A DNA stretch of 64,000 nt from J054 sp963850255 (GTDB lineage Bacteria; Pseudomonadota; Gammaproteobacteria; Steroidobacterales; GCA-2729495). Numbering within the stretch: the stretch's first letter is position 1; every line of letters starts with the position of its first letter. Positions 1 to 8,902 of the stretch are shown one piece after another. Below the pieces are notes generated by a model that was not told the DNA's origin, ran no database searches, and saw nothing but the letters and a program-made list of their open reading frames with translations. The stretch lies in contig CAWKLL010000023.1 of NCBI GenBank assembly GCA_963850255.1, positions 1 to 64,000 on the forward strand, in the 5' to 3' direction. Made by a program: the position numbers and the translations under genes.

Positions 1-1751
1 ATCTGAGCAGCATTACAGCAGCCAGCTATGATCGGGGGGTGCCGTTGTTGTATTGCGGTGAAGTGCAGCCCCTGGAAGGCACCAGTCTTTCCCTCTCACC
101 GGACGCATACTCGCAGGACGGCGAGACCACGCGACTGGCCCTGGATATGACTTTCGACTTCGGTGCCACAAGCCTGCATTCGATCACCTCCTGGACCCGC
201 AATAAAAACCTGTCCAAGGTAGACCTCGATCGCAACCAGGACGGCGAACCCTTCTATGGCTACGTGTCGCTGGCAGATTGGGAGGCGGCTGGTTCGCCCG
301 CTTTTCAGCCCGCCTTCGAATTGATCTTTCCCAATTCAGGCGTCGGCACGTTCAATACCTATTTTGGCGCCACCGGCCAGGACCAGGACTACTGGTCGCA
401 GGAGCTGCGGTTAAGCTCTAATTCAGAGGGGCCGTTGCGCTGGAACGCCGGTGTGTTTTACTTCAGCGCCGATAATGATGACACCTCCTTCGTGGGCATC
501 GATGCGACGGATGCCATCAATGACCTGGGCCTGTCGGCCGACGAGATTCAGTTTCTATTGGTGACGGAACTGGCCCCTGGCGGCCCCCTTGCAGCCATTC
601 CTACGCCGATCCTGCCCAACCAGGTGTTTACCCAGGGTTCGGAGATGACCAATCTGATCCTTGCCCAGTCCGAAGTCTCGCAATACTCGGCCTTCGGCAG
701 CGTCGAGTATGATTTTACGGATCGGCTGACGGGCACCTTCGAGCTGCGCTACACCTACGAAGAGCGCACGCTGATCAACGTATTCGATGACTTCTTCGGT
801 ACCCCGACGGGAACATTTACGGACGACTGGAGCTTCATCGATCCGCGCGCCATTCTGCGCTACCAGGCCACCGACGACGCGATGGTCTATGGTTCCATCG
901 CCAAGGGCACGCGGTCTGGCGGGCAGAACCCGGCCATTGCTGATGCCGATCTTGTGCCATATGACGAGGAGACCAACTGGACCTACGAAATAGGCGCGAA
1001 AACCGGCTGGTTTGACAACATGCTGCAGGTGAATGCGGCGGCGTTTTACATGGACTGGGCGGATGCGCAATTCCGCCAGCGCACGCCATCGATTGAGCAG
1101 GGTGGTGGCTTACTTACCGTTACCAGCAATGCAACCGGCGTCACGCTTTATGGCGCCGAGCTGGAAGTCATCGCCGCGCCCTTCGAAGGCTTTCAGGTCG
1201 GCGGCAGCTATGGCTTCGCAGATAATTCTTTCGATGACGGTACCGTAGCAACGGGTGAAGCGCGCTACTGTGATGCTATTGCGGACCCGAACCAGACGGC
1301 GTTTCCCAAGATTCCTGTTGACTGCGTAGAAATCCCCGGACTGGATCCGCAGGGCAATCCTGACCTTGCGCCGGATCTGAGCGGCAATCGGCTGCTGAGA
1401 ACCTCGCGGCATACAGCGTCGTTTTTCACCCAGGTGACCAGGCCTATCGTCACCGACACCGATGCCTTTCTGCGCCTGGATATGAGTTATCGCTCTAAGC
1501 AAAACATGGACAATGCGGCGACGCATTTTTCACCCGGTCGCACCATCACCAGCCTGCGCCTGGGCATTCAGAATCCGCGTTACGATGTGATGTTCTGGGT
1601 TGAGAACCTGACCAATGAGGATGCGGTAGAAAGTACCCAGTCCTTCCCGTCGGATCTCAACTCATTGCTTTACCGGGTTACGGCGATCAACATCAATCCG
1701 CGCCGCATCGGCTTGACGGCGCGTTACCGTTTTGGCGCCGACGGCATGTAA
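1..1751 (+). CDS. TonB-dependent receptor, C-terminal part (cut by window start)
   Basis: The reading frame is open from base 3 to the stop at 1751, so the gene begins upstream of the window and the signal peptide, TonB box and plug are not visible. What remains (about 580 residues) looks like outer-membrane beta-barrel: alternating aromatic/polar strands, the segment SQELRLSS...LRWNAGVFYF typical of the proteobacterial receptor group with wide substrate range, and a C-terminal strand ending in ARYRFG. Family knowledge: such receptors import large or scarce substrates across the outer membrane using TonB-ExbBD energy. The substrate cannot be read from this part. A frameshifted NAD(P)-binding protein gene follows 36 bases downstream on the same strand and may be co-transcribed. 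Confidence 0.9.
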   Translation, partial: LSSITAASYDRGVPLLYCGEVQPLEGTSLSLSPDAYSQDGETTRLALDMTFDFGATSLHSITSWTRNKNLSKVDLDRNQDGEPFYGYVSLADWEAAGSPAFQPAFELIFPNSGVGTFNTYFGATGQDQDYWSQELRLSSNSEGPLRWNAGVFYFSADNDDTSFVGIDATDAINDLGLSADEIQFLLVTELAPGGPLAAIPTPILPNQVFTQGSEMTNLILAQSEVSQYSAFGSVEYDFTDRLTGTFELRYTYEERTLINVFDDFFGTPTGTFTDDWSFIDPRAILRYQATDDAMVYGSIAKGTRSGGQNPAIADADLVPYDEETNWTYEIGAKTGWFDNMLQVNAAAFYMDWADAQFRQRTPSIEQGGGLLTVTSNATGVTLYGAELEVIAAPFEGFQVGGSYGFADNSFDDGTVATGEARYCDAIADPNQTAFPKIPVDCVEIPGLDPQGNPDLAPDLSGNRLLRTSRHTASFFTQVTRPIVTDTDAFLRLDMSYRSKQNMDNAATHFSPGRTITSLRLGIQNPRYDVMFWVENLTNEDAVESTQSFPSDLNSLLYRVTAININPRRIGLTARYRFGADGM

Positions 1752-1787
1752 AATTTCCTTTTTCCCTGACTCTAAAGAGAAACCTAT

Positions 1788-2568
1788 ATGCGATATAGCC
1801 TGTTACTGCTGCTGTTGGCCGCGCAAAGTCTCTGGGCTCAGGCGCCCGCGGATGTCGTCGGCGCTGAGGTCATCGAGATACTGCGCTCCAAGACTGTCCT
1901 GCTGGCCGGTGCCACCGGTAACAACGGCAGTGAAATTCTGCGCCAGTTACAGGCGCTGGAGATCCCGGTCCGTGCCATGAGTCGCAATGCGGAAAACGCC
2001 AGCGAAGAGTTCGGCACTAACGGCATCGAATGGGTCGAAGGCAATGTCACCGAACCGGCCTCGCTGGCAGCCGCCGTAGACGGTGTAGATGTCGTGATCT
2101 GGGCGGTGGCAACGGCTATGCCCTTTGGCGGCAATCGTCCCGAGAAAGTCGACGGCGAGGGTATGAGTAACCTCGCTGCCGCAGCCAAGGCCGCCGGCGC
2201 CACGCGTTTTGTTGCCATTACTTCTGCCCGCAGTGGCGATGAAGAGCACATCATGAACTGGATCGGTGACATGATGATCTGGAAGGGCAAAGGTGAAGAA
2301 GCGCTGATGGAAGTCCGGGCTCGAATACGTGATCGTTGCGCCGGGTGCCATCGAGTTCGATCAGCCAGGCGGACAGAAGGCCATTAATCTGGCGCCCCGG
2401 GCTGACTACGTGCGGGGAAACGCGGTGACTTCAGCCGACTTATCCTCGGTCATCATTGCCGCAGCGGCTCTGCCGCAGGCGGCAAACCGAATCCTGCTGG
2501 CATTTAATGGTGAGGGTCCGGCCGAGGCCGGCTGGCAGCAGCAATTTGCCGATTTGCCGTCGCGCTAA
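1788..2568 (+). CDS. NmrA/SDR-like NAD(P)-binding protein with signal peptide, frameshifted
   Basis: The first frame (1788-2387) starts with a hydrophobic leader (MRYSLLLLLLAAQSLWAQA), then a Rossmann motif GATGNNG at about residues 42-48, a second strand with a basic tip, and a segment ending in FVAITSARSG as in atypical short-chain dehydrogenases of the NmrA group. Near 2310-2313 one base is in excess: the expected continuation SGLEYVIVAPGAIEF lies in the next frame and runs to the stop at 2568. The joined protein would be about 259 residues. A secretion leader on a nucleotide-binding Rossmann protein is unusual; the leader may be real or the true start may be internal. Located just after the TonB receptor. 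Function unknown beyond likely NAD(P)H-linked reductase. Confidence 0.7.
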
Positions 2569-2584
2569 CTACGCCGCAGCTTTT

Positions 2585-3568
2585 TCAACCGGTGTAGGGA
2601 GTACGGTTCTGCAGACGCAGTTCGCCGTCCTTGTCACCGGCGAGAAACGCCGCCACGTCGCGCTCGAATTCCTGCGCAATCTCCAGGTACAGGTAGTGGC
2701 CGACGCCCGGGTACTTTTTCAGCAGTGTCGGTGCCTGGCTCAGCCAGTGCTGAAATACATCCGCTTCCAGGTGCATCACCGTGCGGTTTTCGAGCCCCCA
2801 CAGAATCATGGTGGGCGCCACAATTTGTCCCAGGGTTGTCTGCGGATCGCCGGTGCGGAAATTGCTCAACTGGATACCGGCAGCTTCGCGTCTTCCCTCC
2901 CGGCGCCACATATCGTGGTTCATGTCGACCAGCCATTCCGGCGGCTCATTCGGTTCGATGAAATTCATATCCAGCAGCTCGCGAACGCGGCTGCGCGTTT
3001 GATAGCGTGCCTGTATCCAGGCGACCAGGCCGCCAGGGCCCCTGGCCCGGTTGGGGTTGGTGGCAGCAGTACGCGGCATACCGGCAGAATTAATCAGTAC
3101 CAGCCGCGTAACTCGTTGCGGATAGCGGGCGGCCATGCGGAAGCCGACAATGCCGCCGGACGAGGTCGCGATAACGGAAAAACGCTGGATGCCGAGTTGG
3201 TCCAGCAGTCCCAGTACCAGTTCAAGATTGCGCTCGAAGCCGTAGTCATTGCCAGGCTCCGGGCCGGTCAGACCGGAGATCAGTACGTCCGGTCGAATCA
3301 CCCGGTGCGTCGGCGCAAGGGCATTGGCCAGACTGTCCCAGGTGCGCAGATTCATGAACGAGGCATGCAGCAGCAAAACCGGTTCGCCGCTTCCCTGATC
3401 CATATAGTGCAGTCGTACGCCGTCGACCGTTGCAAAACGCGAGTCTTCGGTGGCGTAGCGAGATTCGAGTTCCGCCAGCGGAACATCAAATGCGCCGGCA
3501 TTCAGGGCGAGGGCCGCGGCACCCGCAATGCAGGCGCAGACTACGAGCGCTATAAAAATTATTCGCAT
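2585..3568 (-). CDS. alpha/beta hydrolase, N-terminally anchored or exported
   Basis: 327 residues. A hydrophobic N-terminus (MRIIFIALVVCACIAGAAALAL) suggests a signal anchor or signal peptide. The hydrolase core follows: VDGVRLHYMDQGSGEPVLLLHASF (beta-strand and oxyanion region), nucleophile elbow ATSSGG at about residue 138 with serine as probable nucleophile, and the catalytic histidine in GVGHYLYLE near residue 290. The acid is probably the residue near WGLENRTV, which is less canonical. Family role: hydrolysis of esters, epoxides or C-C bonds; substrate unknown. It converges on the frameshifted NmrA-like gene, whose stop is 17 bases from this stop. Confidence 0.85.
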   Translation of the reverse strand: MRIIFIALVVCACIAGAAALALNAGAFDVPLAELESRYATEDSRFATVDGVRLHYMDQGSGEPVLLLHASFMNLRTWDSLANALAPTHRVIRPDVLISGLTGPEPGNDYGFERNLELVLGLLDQLGIQRFSVIATSSGGIVGFRMAARYPQRVTRLVLINSAGMPRTAATNPNRARGPGGLVAWIQARYQTRSRVRELLDMNFIEPNEPPEWLVDMNHDMWRREGRREAAGIQLSNFRTGDPQTTLGQIVAPTMILWGLENRTVMHLEADVFQHWLSQAPTLLKKYPGVGHYLYLEIAQEFERDVAAFLAGDKDGELRLQNRTPYTG

Positions 3569-3673
3569 GACAACGACCTGAATAACACTGCGTCATAATG
3601 GCGCGCAGGGAAACGAGTCGCAAGACCAATAGAATATTTGACGCCGGAGCCGGCGTCCTATCGAGGTGGATAC

Positions 3674-4540
3674 ATGATTAACCGACGGGAATCACTGGGG
3701 CTGTTAACAGGCGTGCTGATGACGGCCACAGCATCAAGCGGCGAAGCGGCTACGCACAATGACAGCGATGCGGGCGGCTCGTCCGGGGCGGCGCCGGATT
3801 TGCTGCAGTCGTTGATGAAGCTGCGCGCAGCGCTGGATGATCGAATGACGCTGGAGTGGTTCCAGGGCGTGGTCTACGGGGTGGTGGACAGCGCCATGAC
3901 GCCGCTGTTTTCAGTGAACGCCGTGGCCTTTGCCTGGTACCAGCAAGCAGAAGACGGCAGTTTCCGTGGTCGGCGCGCCGAAGTGACCTATCACGGTGAT
4001 CTCGCCAGTGGTAAACGCCTGTCGACCTTTGTGAATCCCTACAACGACAAGATCCTTGAGGTGCCCATGTCGCGCACGCCCAGCCAGGATGCAGTGATCG
4101 ACAACAACGGACTCGTAATACCGGGTCAGATGGGGCCGCTGCGCATCGAAGGGTTTCCCAGTCTCGGCCCGATCACGGTCAATGGCGCACGTAGTTGGGT
4201 GCGTATGGACACCCGCAGTCGGCTGTTTGCGCCCGGCGTGGAGAAGCCCGTCACGGAGTACGGTGAGTCCATCAGTTATGCCGGCCGCACCGCTGACCTG
4301 CTGGATCAAACGCGGATGTCCGCGCCTTGTCAGATCAGCTACACCAACGTGATGAGCTGGCGGCCTTGGATGCAGATGGACGGGCGCAGTGGTCACACCG
4401 TGACGGTAGCGTCGGGCGAGAAGGTCGAGTCACTGGCGGAAGTGCCGCCGCAACTGGGCGCGTTTGTGCGCGCAGAACATCCGGATCTGGCCGAGGATGC
4501 GCGTGTTGCAATCGCCGCAGCGACTCAGCCCGGCGGCTGA
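3674..4540 (+). CDS. DUF1838-family exported protein (probable Tat substrate)
   Basis: 288 residues from ATG 3674, chosen because GAGGTGG lies 5 bases upstream; an earlier TTG at 3638 has no such site. The N-terminus NRRESLGLL followed by a short hydrophobic stretch resembles a twin-arginine signal. The body carries features I associate with DUF1838: conserved tryptophans, a WVRMDTRSRLF segment, and near the end SYTNVMSWRPWMQMDGRSG. No enzymatic activity is established for the family. The HugZ/DUF2470-like gene follows about 120 bases downstream on the same strand. Confidence 0.75.
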   Translation: MINRRESLGLLTGVLMTATASSGEAATHNDSDAGGSSGAAPDLLQSLMKLRAALDDRMTLEWFQGVVYGVVDSAMTPLFSVNAVAFAWYQQAEDGSFRGRRAEVTYHGDLASGKRLSTFVNPYNDKILEVPMSRTPSQDAVIDNNGLVIPGQMGPLRIEGFPSLGPITVNGARSWVRMDTRSRLFAPGVEKPVTEYGESISYAGRTADLLDQTRMSAPCQISYTNVMSWRPWMQMDGRSGHTVTVASGEKVESLAEVPPQLGAFVRAEHPDLAEDARVAIAAATQPGG

Positions 4541-4658
4541 TGACGCGATCGAGTCCATGGGTCAGCGAGTCAGCAAGACCAGGGGAGCCTGCCGAGGCTG
4601 AAGCTTCGGTAGTGCACCAGATTGGCAGGGTCGAGGGTGACGACGAGGATATGAAGGT

Positions 4659-5417
4659 ATGGCGACGCTTCCGGATTTGAGCAGAGACTCGCTGCTGGCG
4701 ATCGAACAATATGGTCGTGCCGGAATCGCACGCAGCGCGCGCGGCATCGCCAGGCGGGCAGTTTCCGCGACCTTGCAGACCACGGCCGGCGAGCGCATCA
4801 ATGTCGACGTGGCCGCGGATCTGGATGCGTCACCCTTGTTACTGGCCGCTGCGAGTCTCGCCGGGCAGATTGTGGAACTCGTGTATGCAGCCGATGCCGG
4901 CGAGCACGGCTGCGCAATGACGTTGCAGGGTGAGTTGCAGCCAATGCGCGAGGAACCCTCGCTGGGTCGCTACATTGCGCGCTTTTGTCAGCATCAGGCG
5001 CGTTTGCCGGAATCGCTGCCCGAGGGCGGGCAGGCCTTGTTTCATCTGCAACTCGCCGAGGCACGCCTGTCGCCATCCGACGGCCCGGAGCAGGTCCTCG
5101 ATGCCTCGACTTATTTGCTGCCCGTGGACGCGCCGGATCACACGGACAAGGAATGGGACAATCTTGCCCACCAGAACTACCAGCACCTCGATATTAATGA
5201 GCAACTGGTGAGCCAGCTGTTAGAAATGCCCGCGGGTCGCTGGGTTTTGACAGGTCTGGACCCGGAGGGTATGAATTTCCGTCTCGGCGACAGGCGGGTC
5301 CGGCTGCCGTTTCCGGAGCCGGCCTATACCTACGCGGAGATGGGGAAATTCATCAAGATCTACGTCACCGAGGCGCGCACCCGGCTCGGCTTCGCCAATC
5401 CGGTTCCCGCTGACTAG
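4659..5417 (+). CDS. DUF2470/HugZ-like protein
   Basis: 252 residues. The C-terminal 70 residues fit the DUF2470 pattern: LTGLDPEGMNFRLGDRRVRLPFPEPAYTY followed by a helix ending in EAR. In known relatives this domain sits behind an FMN-binding split barrel and takes part in haem binding or degradation (HugZ) or pyridoxamine-oxidase-like chemistry. The N-terminal half (ATLQTTAGERINVDVAADLDASPLLLAAASLAGQ) is compatible with a split barrel but is divergent, and no flavin residues can be assigned by eye. The start is an ATG with only AAGG immediately upstream. Convergent with the small coiled-coil gene at 5512. Confidence 0.6.
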   Translation: MATLPDLSRDSLLAIEQYGRAGIARSARGIARRAVSATLQTTAGERINVDVAADLDASPLLLAAASLAGQIVELVYAADAGEHGCAMTLQGELQPMREEPSLGRYIARFCQHQARLPESLPEGGQALFHLQLAEARLSPSDGPEQVLDASTYLLPVDAPDHTDKEWDNLAHQNYQHLDINEQLVSQLLEMPAGRWVLTGLDPEGMNFRLGDRRVRLPFPEPAYTYAEMGKFIKIYVTEARTRLGFANPVPAD

Positions 5418-5511
5418 CGGCCGATATAAAGCAGCCTGGCTCGCGCACAGTTAGCATCAAATTCGCTGCGCCAGCCCATTCATTGGAGGCGGCCCGCAGA
5501 TCTCTGGGTTT

Positions 5512-5850
5512 TTAGCCGGCTTTGCTGATGGGCGTCATGGGCGTATCGCCTGTGACAGGGTCACCGTCTTCGCTCAGCACTGCGAATACACGTTTAATGT
5601 AGGCATCGCGCCAGGCCCGGCGGGCCTGCTCGGCATCTTCATCAGCGCGGTAGTCGTCGATATCTTCTGTCGCGACCAGCTTGTTTTGCTCGACCAGTCT
5701 TTCCAGCGTGTCCTGCCGCTCGCGCAGCACGGCGAGTTCCGTGACCAGTGCTGTGACCACGGCGAACAGTTTGTCCGCGGCCGGTTCATCGGGAAAAAAA
5801 ACCGGCCGGCGCGCCCGTCCCTGGCTGCGAAAATCTTGTTTGTCTTGCAT
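5512..5850 (-). CDS. small coiled-coil protein, partner of upstream methyltransferase
   Basis: 112 residues from ATG at 5850, which has AGGA 5 bases upstream. The longer reading to 5898 lacks this. A basic N-terminus leads into a heptad-like helix (KLFAVVTALVTELAVLRERQDTLERLV), then an acidic linker (DIDDYRADEDAEQARRAW) and a second helix. It starts 25 bases after the methyltransferase stop and is probably co-transcribed. A protein of the same layout, KVFHALAALAEQVWVLKDRQIVMETVL then ERFQPDEALAKRMDAERQQF, occupies the same position behind the paralogous methyltransferase at 61954. No known domain is recognised. Inference: an accessory or oligomerising subunit for the methyltransferase. Confidence 0.75.
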   Translation of the reverse strand: MQDKQDFRSQGRARRPVFFPDEPAADKLFAVVTALVTELAVLRERQDTLERLVEQNKLVATEDIDDYRADEDAEQARRAWRDAYIKRVFAVLSEDGDPVTGDTPMTPISKAG

Positions 5851-5875
5851 ATTCCTGATCCGTAGTTGCAGTTGC

Positions 5876-6997
5876 CTAGCGCTTCTGTGCGCAGGCAACG
5901 AACCACTTGATGCTCTTGTCTATCTGGTCGGAAAAACCGACAAAGATGTCCTGTTCGGCGAAACCGGCGTCGAGCAGCATGGCTTTGCAATCATTGTTGG
6001 CGTAAGTCGACCAGAAAGGTTCGCCGTTGTACTGCTCATCCCAGCCCCATTCAAACTTGTCGTACTCCGGCAGGTTTTCATAGCGCAGAGGCACATCCTG
6101 GTGCAGACAAATCCCGCCGGGCTTAAGCAGGCGCCAGGACTCGCGCATCATCGCCGCCGAGGTTGCGGCGGACAACTCATGCATCGCATTGTGCGAAACC
6201 ACCAGGTCGAAGGACTCATCGGCAAAACCGGTGTCGGCCACGCTGCGCTGGTGGAAATGCACAGCGGCGCCAAGGGCCTCGGCGCGTGCATGCGCATAGC
6301 GCAGTAACCCGGCGCCAACATCAATGGCATGCACCTCGGTGTCCGGCAGCGCCAGTGCGTAGGGTACCGATGACGAACCGGCCGAGCAGGCCATATCGAG
6401 CATCCGGGTGGGCTTGAAGCCCGGGAAGCGCGCGGCCAGGAATCGCATCATGACTTCGGCTTTGCTTTCGCTGGTGCCAATGCCCTGGGCTTTGGAGAAC
6501 AAGGCGCCGCCCGCTTCGTAGAGCGCACCGGCCATGATGTCATCGTCACTGCGATCAAGCGCGTAGGTACCGGGCTGCAGATGGATGGCAAAGCGATCAA
6601 TGGGCTCGGGCACGGTGAATTCCGGGTCGAGTTCCAGCGAGCCCAGTTTGTCGGTGCGCTGGGTGAGTCGCTTGTAGGTTTCCTGCAGTCGGTCTTCTTC
6701 GCGTTCCAGGGACTCGCTGACGGAATCCCACATCTGCTCCTGGGTGACACGCTGCAGCGCGCTCCAGCTTTGATAATGCAGGTTGGCGTGCATGGCCTCG
6801 GAAATCTCAGCCTGGGTTTCCGGCGCGCGCCCGTGCTCTGCTGCATAGGCCGGGCTGGCTTCGCGCTGAAAGACCTGTCGATTCAGCGGTCGCAGCGTGC
6901 GGCCCGAAAAAAGTTTCAGCTGGCCGACAAAGTCCTGGCGAGCGCGTTCGTCATGAGTCGGACGGGCAAGCATCTCGTGGTCGGGGTTGCGTGTCAT
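5876..6997 (-). CDS. class I SAM-dependent methyltransferase with helical N-terminal domain
   Basis: 373 residues from ATG 6997, which has GAGGAA 4 bases upstream; the longer frame to 7276 is unsupported. Residues 1-180 form a mostly helical, charged region. The Rossmann methyltransferase follows: RMLDMACSAGSSS (motif I, near residue 215), VHAIDVGAGLL (acidic residue at the end of strand 2), SFDLVVSHNAMHEL (motif IV) and WRLLKPGGICLHQD (post-IV). The substrate is unknown. It has the same N-terminal-helical plus methyltransferase layout as the gene at 60905, and both are followed by a small coiled-coil gene. Divergent from the DUF1800 gene. Confidence 0.85.
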   Translation of the reverse strand: MTRNPDHEMLARPTHDERARQDFVGQLKLFSGRTLRPLNRQVFQREASPAYAAEHGRAPETQAEISEAMHANLHYQSWSALQRVTQEQMWDSVSESLEREEDRLQETYKRLTQRTDKLGSLELDPEFTVPEPIDRFAIHLQPGTYALDRSDDDIMAGALYEAGGALFSKAQGIGTSESKAEVMMRFLAARFPGFKPTRMLDMACSAGSSSVPYALALPDTEVHAIDVGAGLLRYAHARAEALGAAVHFHQRSVADTGFADESFDLVVSHNAMHELSAATSAAMMRESWRLLKPGGICLHQDVPLRYENLPEYDKFEWGWDEQYNGEPFWSTYANNDCKAMLLDAGFAEQDIFVGFSDQIDKSIKWFVACAQKR

Positions 6998-7329
6998 GGG
7001 GTTCCTCGCAATTTGCAGCAGTCGGGCATTGGCTGATGACCTAAAGTTTACGCCGCCAGGGGTGAGATTTCGAACCATGCAGCAGCGGTATGCGGCAGGT
7101 TCGGCAGACTGGGAGTCCCCGGCAGCCTTAAATTGCAGTGTCGGCCGAGCGAGCAAGCAAGCATCAGAAAGTGGGCAGTGTCTGGCGCCTTTTCCCTTTG
7201 CGCAGCCAGACGACAAAAGCCGGTTTGGCCCCGATTGGCTTTGTAACATAAGGACGCGCCGAGGCCCTCGCGTCAACCGCTGGCTTGTGGCAGCGTTGAT
7301 TAGTCAGAACTGTAAAGCCGGAGCCGCAG
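6998..7329. other. divergent intergenic region
   Basis: This 332-base stretch lies between the oppositely oriented starts of the methyltransferase (6997) and the DUF1800 gene (7330) and must carry both promoters. I see the strong GAGGAA ribosome site for the leftward gene and a GGAG near the rightward start, but no convincing -35/-10 pair, terminator or long palindrome. Confidence 0.5.
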
Positions 7330-8898
7330 ATGGCCGATACGAAAAAACCACCGATCCCGCAAATCCCGCCACTGGACCGGCGCCGATTTTTGGCCCTGAG
7401 TGGCCAGGGGCTGGGCTATTCTGCGCTGCTGGGCGTATTGCCCGGGTGTGGCGGCGGCGGTGGCGGGGCAGCTGCGCCAGGCGAGCCGCCCGTGGTCGCC
7501 GGCCTGCCGCCCGCATCGCTGGAGGTGCAGGCGCTGCGGCGCACCAGCTTTGGTGTTTCGCCGACCAGCCTGGCGAGTATCAACGCGCTGGGCGTTGAAG
7601 ACTTTCTGGCCGCACAACTGGACTATTCAGCGCTGGATGATTCCGCCATCGAAGATTATGTGACGGCAAATTTTCCGCTGGCCAGCGCATCGCCGGCCAC
7701 GCTTTACCCGGGCTTCCCGGGAAATTTTCAGGACATCGTCGAAGACCTGGTCGGCGCCAGTATCTATCGGGCTTACTTCAGCCCGCGTCAGTTATATGAA
7801 GTGATGGTGGAGTTCTGGAGCAATCATTTCAGCATTCACCTGATCAACGGCATCATTCCGGCACTAAAGCCCTACGACGACTACGCCGTAATTCGTCCTA
7901 ACGCCATGAAGACTTTTCGCGACCTGTTGCAGGCCTCCGCGAAAAGTCCGGCGATGCTTTACTACCTGGACAATTATCTGAATTTCGCCGGCGCGGCGCA
8001 GGAAAACTACGCTCGTGAGTTGCTGGAACTGCACACCCTGGGTGTAGACGGCGGCTATAGCGAGAATGACGTCAAGGAAGTTGCGCGTTGCTTTACCGGC
8101 TGGAGTATTGACCAGGTTACAGGTGAATTTCTCTTCAGAGCGCAGCTGCATGATTTTCAGAGCAAGACCGTGCTGGGTACTTTTATCCCGGCCGGTGGCG
8201 GTATCAGCGACGGTGAAACGGTGCTCGATCTGCTTGCAGCGCATCCATCCACCGCCAGCTTTATCGCCGGCAAACTTTGTCGGCGCTTTATTACCGACGA
8301 TCCTTCCTCAGAGTTGGTCAGCCAGATTGCGGACAGTTTCACGCAAAGTAACGGTGATGTGAAAACCACCCTGCGCGCTGTGTTTAACAGCACAGAGTTC
8401 AGTGAATTGCGGGATGAGAAGCTGGCCAGGCCGATGGAATTTATCGGTGGCCTGGTGCGCGCACTAAATACCAGCATGACCCCGCCGGATGATGACGGTC
8501 GTCTGTATTTTGCCGTCCTCAACCTGCTCGGCCAGGTACCGTTCTACTGGGTGCCGCCGAACGGCTATCCGGACCTGGCCAGCTACTGGGGTAGCACCAG
8601 TGGCTTCCTGAACCGCTGGCGGATTGGCCTGGCGCTGAATGTGCCGGCAATACAGGACTACTTCCCGCTTGATGAAACCTATGCGGGTGCCGGCAGTATT
8701 GCCGAGCTCATCGACACCGCCGCCGCTGCCTTGCTCTATCGCGAGCTGGCCACGGCCGATCGCGACATCCTCATCGACTGGCTGGTTACGGAAACCGGTG
8801 TGGCCGCTGACGAGCCCCTGGATGTCCCGACGCTGGCGAGCATTGCACCCTTTGTTGTGGCCATGTTGGTCAGTTCAGTTTACTTCCAGTTACGGTGA
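7330..8898 (+). CDS. DUF1800 family protein, Tat-type leader
   Basis: 522 residues. The leader has LDRRRFLALSG followed by a hydrophobic stretch and GVLPGCGGGGGG, which reads as a twin-arginine signal, perhaps with a lipobox-like cysteine. The body matches DUF1800: LRRTSFGVSP near the start, YEVMVEFWSNHFSIH, ENYARELLELHTLGVDGGYSENDVKEVARCFTGW, HPSTASFIAGKLCRRF, and a C-terminal NGYPDLASYWGST. DUF1800 genes are almost always paired with DUF1501 genes, as here (ATG of the next gene 4 bases after this stop). Biochemical role not established; the pair is exported and common in aquatic bacteria. Confidence 0.92.
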   Translation: MADTKKPPIPQIPPLDRRRFLALSGQGLGYSALLGVLPGCGGGGGGAAAPGEPPVVAGLPPASLEVQALRRTSFGVSPTSLASINALGVEDFLAAQLDYSALDDSAIEDYVTANFPLASASPATLYPGFPGNFQDIVEDLVGASIYRAYFSPRQLYEVMVEFWSNHFSIHLINGIIPALKPYDDYAVIRPNAMKTFRDLLQASAKSPAMLYYLDNYLNFAGAAQENYARELLELHTLGVDGGYSENDVKEVARCFTGWSIDQVTGEFLFRAQLHDFQSKTVLGTFIPAGGGISDGETVLDLLAAHPSTASFIAGKLCRRFITDDPSSELVSQIADSFTQSNGDVKTTLRAVFNSTEFSELRDEKLARPMEFIGGLVRALNTSMTPPDDDGRLYFAVLNLLGQVPFYWVPPNGYPDLASYWGSTSGFLNRWRIGLALNVPAIQDYFPLDETYAGAGSIAELIDTAAAALLYRELATADRDILIDWLVTETGVAADEPLDVPTLASIAPFVVAMLVSSVYFQLR

Positions 8899-8902
8899 CA
8901 AC

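Noticed and set aside
2456..3598. 380-codon open frame on the plus strand
   Set aside because: Overlaps the well-supported alpha/beta hydrolase on the other strand; the sequence shows no domain and codon use is unlike its neighbours.
6998..7276. Longer N-terminus for the methyltransferase at 5876
   Set aside because: The ATG at 6997 has GAGGAA at good spacing; the upstream extension has no ribosome site and looks non-coding.
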